From NCBI GenBank assembly GCA_009859145.1, contig VRVR01000001.1:372001-436000 (forward strand): DNA of 64,000 bases, given 5' to 3'. Source of the stretch: Andalucia godoyi (lineage: Eukaryota; Discoba; Jakobea; Jakobida; Andaluciidae). This document shows, in pieces, positions 59,440 to 64,000 of this stretch. How positions within the stretch are numbered: position 1 is the first letter of the stretch; every line of letters begins with the position of its first letter. The translations under genes and the position numbers were made by a program. Below the pieces are notes generated by a model. That model ran no database searches. It was not told the DNA's origin and saw only the letters and a list, made by a program, of their open reading frames with translations.

Positions 59440-62400
59440 ATGAGTGTCAAGCCCAGTTCGGGGACGGCTGCAAGCAACACAAGCAATAATAGCAGTAATA
59501 GTCATAATCATAATAATAATAACAGCAGTAGCAACACAGATGACATTAATCTCGAACAGCTGATGGAGCTTCGCAGGATGTTTGAAGAAGCAGACAAGGC
59601 AGGAAACGGTGGTCTTTCCATCGAAGACTTCACTGCTTCGTTTTCAACGGTACTCGGATGCAATCCGGAATCACCTCGAGGCTTGGCCAAAATGGAAAAC
59701 TTCTTTATGCGAATTGACGCGAATGCAAACGGAGAAGTAGACTGGGACGAGCTGTCGACTTTCATTCTCGTTGGATCGGAAGGGGTTCGAAAAATGAGAG
59801 ACGACATGACGGCGTATGAATTTCTGCAGTGTTCTGGACCCCGGACGATGTCTGACAACGGAAATTTCGCTGAAAACGATGATGGTGACGATTACGATCA
59901 AACACACAGTGCGACGGGTGATGCAGCAGGGTCTAAAAGAGGGAGGAAAAGCACCGAGTCCAAGAATGGGGGCAACAGGCTGCACGCTTCTGAGGCGGTG
60001 TTGTCTGGAATTGCGTTTCAAGCATCGGACATGACAAGTCCACAAACCTTTGACTATTCGTCGTTGCACAACAAGCACCGAGATCTTGTGCTGGATGTGT
60101 TTCTTCCGTACATCCCTCCATTGCAAGGGGAGTCGGACTTCGTTGTTGGTGATGCCGAAGCGAGTGGCTCTAGCAGTACATCACTTTCGCCAGGGAAGAA
60201 GGGTAAAGTGACCGGACCGGGTCTCAGTTCGAAGAGCCCACTGCAGGGGTCTGGAAAGGGAGGAAAGATGGTGGACATCATGACGATTGGCAAGGATTCG
60301 CAAGCGCGGTTCTGGGACTATGAATCACTTAAGCATGTTTCCGTTTTGCAGCTCGACAGAACTACCCCCGCGACATCTGCTTTGCAGTTTGCGCGATCGG
60401 ATCGTGTTGCAGTTTCGTTTTTGAATCGAACCATTGAGATTATCGACATGAACAAGCGTGAAATTGTGAAGCGATTTCGAGGAACTCGTGTAGGCAGCAA
60501 ACCGCTCAAAAAGGGTGCAGATGTTCCATATGTTGTGTTGGAGGGGCTTGTGAATGCGCCCATGAGCATGGCGTTTGTTTCGGACTTCGACCCGACGATT
60601 GAAAGCATGCTAAGCTGCATTCCTTGCAATGACGACATGCAAGGATCCACTGCATCGTATTGGCAACCGGAACACGAAATTTTAATGCTGGGCCTCGATT
60701 CTGGGCACGTTCAAATGTATGACATTGGATCCATTTCAAATGCAAGGAAAACCATCGATGTTTTGAGTCGGTTTACGGTGCACAGTGACTGGATTACGCA
60801 AATGCTTCCAGCACCGCACCTGGATTCCCTGATTACGTGTTCCATGGACAAGTCCATCAAGTTTGCTTCTGTGGAAACCGGGCTTGTGTCGCGCACGCTT
60901 GTGGGCCATACCAAGTCCGTCAAGGCCATTGATTGGAATCCTTCCAAGAAATTGGTTGTTTCCGGGGGCCTTGAGCGCGACATTTTCATTTGGAACCCGT
61001 TCATTGATCATCCATTGTCTGTATTGAAGGGCCACAAAGCACCTGTTGTTCGCGTGTTCTTCAATGCGGACGACAATCAGATCATTTCGCTTTCCCAGGA
61101 CAAGATGATCAAAGTTTGGGACATTCGATCTTATCGGTGTCTGCAAACTCTTGAAGATAACTACACTAAATATTCGCCGGATGATGAACTTACCAGTATG
61201 GTATTTGACCATTCGCGGAAGAGGCTCATCACGGCCGGGAACTTTCCAAAATCATGGCCGATGCGCAGGTCGGTTGTCGGACTTCCAGAAGGGATCGCGG
61301 AGGGACATGTGAAATCCTTGGTTGGATCCCTGTACAACAAGATCTTCGACCAGGTTGTTAGTGCCGACGAGGAGACGGTTTGCGTGTGGGAAGCGCAAAC
61401 CGGCGCATTGTGTTTTAAATTTCAGTCCCCACACAAGATTTGCTCTCTGTCGTTTGACACAACAGGCCGGCGCTTGCTGACCGGCCATGCTGGTGGGCTT
61501 GTGCTTGTGTGGAATTATATCAATGGTCAAGTGCTCAAAGAATGTCACTCGATCGGAGGAACACGTGAAGTCACTGCATTGTGTTGCATCGAATACGGTG
61601 TTCATCATAGCCGATATCTTTCTGGAGGAGGGGCGCATCGAAAGGTATTTTTGTGGCAGGACTCCGAATCGCCGAAAGAATACTTGGATCAAGACCACAG
61701 CTTTACGGATCAGGATTCCGACATCATGTCGATGGCGTGGTGTCCTCCGATGATGCTGGCGACTGGCTCCGACATGGGTGACATCATTCTGTATAATTTC
61801 AACTCTGGACTGCACCATCTCCGCATCAAGGTCTCGCCAATGGATGCCGACGTCAGCGGTTTTTACTCTTCCCCGAATACCCTTCCTCAGGACCAAGAAG
61901 TTGGAAAATCGTTCATCGAGTCTCTGCTCTTCCTAAAAGAATCGAATCTGCTGGCGTCTGCTGGTGGCGACGGAGTGGTCCGCTTCTTTGACATCCTTGA
62001 CGGCCACGAAGTGTTTAGTTTTGGTGCGTGCAAGAGAGTGAACCAAGATTCTGTCGCCTCGTTTTACGTCACAGAAGATGAAAAGACCATGTTTGTGGGC
62101 GACTCTGTTGGTTTTGTTCTTCAATATGACATTTCTGCCATCTTGTCCGACCGTCCAAGTGTCCGCATAATCGAATCCTTCCGTATTCAAAAGGACGCCG
62201 TGTCCTACCTCGGCGTCATCGAGAAGAACAAGTGCATTGTTGCTGCTGCGTGTTCAGAACGAAGAGTCGCGGTTTGGACGTGGGACGGGCGCTGCATCGG
62301 CTACTTTGGGCAGCACCGTTCTTGGAAATCCTTGTCGAAGCCAAAGACATTCCAGGAGGTCTCCATTGACGATTCCGATTTGCACAGTTCAGACAAGAAC

Positions 62401-62937
62401 AGAAGAGCTGCTGCCCCCCCTACTCTCACATCGACGCTCATATCTTCTTCCGATGTTTCTTCTCGTGATGGTCGTTCTCCATCCCCTGCAAATTCAGAGT
62501 CCTCAAATCGCTCCTTCTCCTACCTCCCTTCACCGACAGCTAGCGGTGGAAAGGGCGCACCATCTTCTGGTCTCCAAAACGCAAACGGAAGAAAATCCAG
62601 AACGCTTTCGCTTCTGCGGAATACAAACAAGACGTCACCTTCTCCTGGGATCTCCGAGTTTGGCGAAGACGATCTCGTCGGATCGGTGCTCAGCGGTTCG
62701 TTCCACGTCAAAAGTAGGCTCTTGTCTTCGGACAACGGTCTTTTGGAATCCGGTTCTCAGAAAACGGAGTTCATGGATACGCTGCAGCGCATTAAGCTGC
62801 CTCTGGATGCCATCGGTCGAAGTTTAGCGGAAACCAAGGCACACAGAGGTACGGATTGGACCGATCGTCCGGCTGCAAAGCTAAGTTTCCATCCTTTGGA
62901 AGAGATCAAGCCCCTCAGACCAGGCAAGAAGTACTGA
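59440..62937 (+). CDS. EF-hand and WD40 repeat protein (WDR49/WDR64/WDY-like)
   Basis: 1165 residues. The first 35 residues are Ser/Asn-rich. Two EF-hands follow: loop DKAGNGGLSIED at residues 52-63 and loop DANANGEVDWDE at 93-104; both have the acidic residues for calcium. At about 270-1000 there are WD40-like blades, clearest in the middle: GHTKSVKAIDWNPSKKLVVSG, GHKAPVVRVFFNADD, MIKVWDI, LLTGHAGGLVLVWN. The last 150 residues are Ser-rich and disordered. The EF-hand plus two-propeller plan is that of the WDR49/WDR64 and Drosophila WDY group, found mostly in ciliated cells; WDR49 is called CFAP337. I infer an axonemal or ciliary role. Confidence 0.8.
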   Translation: MSVKPSSGTAASNTSNNSSNSHNHNNNNSSSNTDDINLEQLMELRRMFEEADKAGNGGLSIEDFTASFSTVLGCNPESPRGLAKMENFFMRIDANANGEVDWDELSTFILVGSEGVRKMRDDMTAYEFLQCSGPRTMSDNGNFAENDDGDDYDQTHSATGDAAGSKRGRKSTESKNGGNRLHASEAVLSGIAFQASDMTSPQTFDYSSLHNKHRDLVLDVFLPYIPPLQGESDFVVGDAEASGSSSTSLSPGKKGKVTGPGLSSKSPLQGSGKGGKMVDIMTIGKDSQARFWDYESLKHVSVLQLDRTTPATSALQFARSDRVAVSFLNRTIEIIDMNKREIVKRFRGTRVGSKPLKKGADVPYVVLEGLVNAPMSMAFVSDFDPTIESMLSCIPCNDDMQGSTASYWQPEHEILMLGLDSGHVQMYDIGSISNARKTIDVLSRFTVHSDWITQMLPAPHLDSLITCSMDKSIKFASVETGLVSRTLVGHTKSVKAIDWNPSKKLVVSGGLERDIFIWNPFIDHPLSVLKGHKAPVVRVFFNADDNQIISLSQDKMIKVWDIRSYRCLQTLEDNYTKYSPDDELTSMVFDHSRKRLITAGNFPKSWPMRRSVVGLPEGIAEGHVKSLVGSLYNKIFDQVVSADEETVCVWEAQTGALCFKFQSPHKICSLSFDTTGRRLLTGHAGGLVLVWNYINGQVLKECHSIGGTREVTALCCIEYGVHHSRYLSGGGAHRKVFLWQDSESPKEYLDQDHSFTDQDSDIMSMAWCPPMMLATGSDMGDIILYNFNSGLHHLRIKVSPMDADVSGFYSSPNTLPQDQEVGKSFIESLLFLKESNLLASAGGDGVVRFFDILDGHEVFSFGACKRVNQDSVASFYVTEDEKTMFVGDSVGFVLQYDISAILSDRPSVRIIESFRIQKDAVSYLGVIEKNKCIVAAACSERRVAVWTWDGRCIGYFGQHRSWKSLSKPKTFQEVSIDDSDLHSSDKNRRAAAPPTLTSTLISSSDVSSRDGRSPSPANSESSNRSFSYLPSPTASGGKGAPSSGLQNANGRKSRTLSLLRNTNKTSPSPGISEFGEDDLVGSVLSGSFHVKSRLLSSDNGLLESGSQKTEFMDTLQRIKLPLDAIGRSLAETKAHRGTDWTDRPAAKLSFHPLEEIKPLRPGKKY

Positions 62938-63392
62938 AGCACCTCTAGTCGGTTGGTATGCGTTTGCCGCGAGCCTTCTCGTACCTTTTTTCGAGCGCTC
63001 ATCTCCGCCATTGTATAAACCACTGTGGCACCGTTCCGGAGCTTGTCAGGCACATGCTGCTATGCGGGATGGGACGATACCAGTAACTATGTAAACAGCC
63101 ACCATAAACTGGTCATGAATTATTGGTGCATTATATCACTTCACTTTGCTTCGCATTATTAGTCAACGCCTACATTGTACACTAACCACGGATAATTATC
63201 GCTGATCACCCATAATCAATGTTGCAACCAAACAACATGCAGAGCATGACTGGGAAGGGGGGTAGGCCCCAACACGCCCCTCATCATGAGAGACGTTCCT
63301 AAGATAGATGTTGCGTTGCATGGACAGCAAAAATAAAAATAAGAAATGAGCGTCGCTGTGCGAGAATGCAACGCGGTGGCATGTTTATAGGG
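62938..63392. other. 3' flank with Fanzor 3' end fragment
   Basis: Holds the tail of a third Fanzor copy (63163-63320) and ordinary non-coding sequence, ending at the assembly gap at 63393. Confidence 0.55.
63163..63320 (-). pseudogene. Fanzor 3'-end fragment, third copy
   Basis: On the minus strand, 63315-63295 reads RNIYLRN, the residues that follow the RuvC-III aspartate in TnpB and Fanzor. The shared tail follows: GTTGGGGCCTACCCCCC at 63273-63257, TTGCAACATT at 63228-63218 and CAATGTAGGCGTT at 63177-63165. The upstream part of the protein is missing; the sequence before 63320 does not continue the match. Confidence 0.7.
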
Positions 63393-63691
63393 NNNNNNNN
63401 NNNNNNNNNNNNNNNNNNNNNNNNNNNNNNNNNNNNNNNNNNNNNNNNNNNNNNNNNNNNNNNNNNNNNNNNNNNNNNNNNNNNNNNNNNNNNNNNNNNN
63501 NNNNNNNNNNNNNNNNNNNNNNNNNNNNNNNNNNNNNNNNNNNNNNNNNNNNNNNNNNNNNNNNNNNNNNNNNNNNNNNNNNNNNNNNNNNNNNNNNNNN
63601 NNNNNNNNNNNNNNNNNNNNNNNNNNNNNNNNNNNNNNNNNNNNNNNNNNNNNNNNNNNNNNNNNNNNNNNNNNNNNNNNNNNNNNNNNNN
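63393..63691. other. assembly gap (N)
   Basis: 299 undetermined bases. The edge at 63692-63703 is a GA-rich run, so a microsatellite probably caused the gap. Confidence 0.99.
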
Positions 63692-63703
63692 AGAGAGAGA
63701 GAG

Positions 63704-64000
63704 ATGGAGATAGAAAGAAAGCTGTTTACCTTGGCGTTTATCATTAAGGACAGCAGAATCTTGCTTGGGATGAAGAAGCGAGGATTTGGAGCGAACAGAT
63801 ACAATGGTTTTGGAGGCAAAGTTGAGGTTGGGAAAGAAACCATTCGCGAGGCCACGCAGCGTGAGTTGCAGGAAGAATGCGGAGTCACGGCAGTTGGTTT
63901 GCGGAAAGTTGGAGAACTTGAATTCACGTTTGATCCGCAGCATGAAAAAAAGTTGCTTCATCTGCATGTCTATCTGGCGAATGAGTATACAGGAGAGGTC
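63704..64000 (+). CDS. NUDT1: MTH1-type Nudix hydrolase (oxidised purine nucleotide triphosphatase), 3' partial
   Basis: MTH1 removes oxidised dGTP and dATP from the nucleotide pool. From the ATG at 63704, 99 codons are open to the window end. The Nudix box is complete: G-G-K-V-E-V-G-K-E-T-I-R-E-A with RELQEECGV. The preceding ILLGMKKRGFGANRYNGFGG matches human MTH1 (LLGMKKRGFGAGRWNGFGG). LLHLHVYLANEYTGE follows, again as in MTH1. The C-terminus lies beyond the window; about 60 residues are missing compared with the 156-residue human enzyme. The start is uncertain because the assembly gap is only 12 bases upstream. Confidence 0.93.
   Translation, partial: MEIERKLFTLAFIIKDSRILLGMKKRGFGANRYNGFGGKVEVGKETIREATQRELQEECGVTAVGLRKVGELEFTFDPQHEKKLLHLHVYLANEYTGEV

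Noticed and set aside
1-64000. CRISPR array or bacterial operon structure
   Set aside because: No spaced direct repeats of CRISPR type; genes are on mixed strands with eukaryotic families and introns.

Overview
This is eukaryotic nuclear DNA from a flagellated or ciliated organism with a compact genome. Most genes are single open frames. One frame is 13 kb long (an axonemal dynein heavy chain) and another is 7.1 kb (CFAP46). Introns are few and short: I can place two, of 115 and 190 bases, each opening with GTATG. Neighbouring genes are often convergent and tens of bases apart. The mix of INTS4, MED22, MINDY, FHIP, Misato, SPTSSA and CFAP46 is general-eukaryotic and does not settle the lineage. 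A free-living flagellate protist or zoosporic relative is my inference, not something the sequence proves.

Layout. 1-2344: the 3' part of a DEX1-like FG-GAP membrane protein, overlapping tail to tail with an INTS4-like HEAT protein that lacks its N-terminal half. 2345-6201: unusually gene-poor, and holds a decayed Fanzor (eukaryotic TnpB-like RNA-guided nuclease) at about 2560-3040. 6202-13808: MINDY deubiquitinase, organellar prolyl-tRNA synthetase, FHIP-type dynein adaptor, asparaginase with ankyrin repeats. 14561-27595: inner-arm dynein heavy chain. 27977-30529: TMEM53-like protein, a tiny two-exon serine palmitoyltransferase small subunit, MED22. 30568-37704: CFAP46. 38106-41751: N-terminally extended NDP kinase, a second broken Fanzor, Misato (two exons). 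41862-52905: Myb/SANT protein, ectonucleotide phosphodiesterase, staphylococcal-nuclease-like protein, ankyrin protein. 53811-62937: double-thioredoxin protein with a histidine tail, adenylate kinase, DUF1349 protein, HIT protein, cytosolic NDP kinase, EF-hand/WD40 protein. 62938-64000: a third Fanzor 3' end, an assembly gap, and the start of an MTH1-type Nudix hydrolase.

Several genes share themes. Dynein heavy chain, CFAP46 and probably the EF-hand/WD40 protein belong to the axoneme, while FHIP concerns cytoplasmic dynein cargo. The two NDP kinases, adenylate kinase, HIT protein and MTH1 handle nucleotides. They are not arranged as operons, so I read this as a mixed gene neighbourhood.

The most notable signal is a family of three decayed Fanzor copies. 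They share a 3' tail with a conserved G-run/C-run hairpin just after the RuvC-III/zinc-finger coding part, the place where a guide-RNA scaffold would be expected. The second is a block of about 600 bases, nearly identical at 9147-9738 and 46240-46848, both times in a divergent promoter region.
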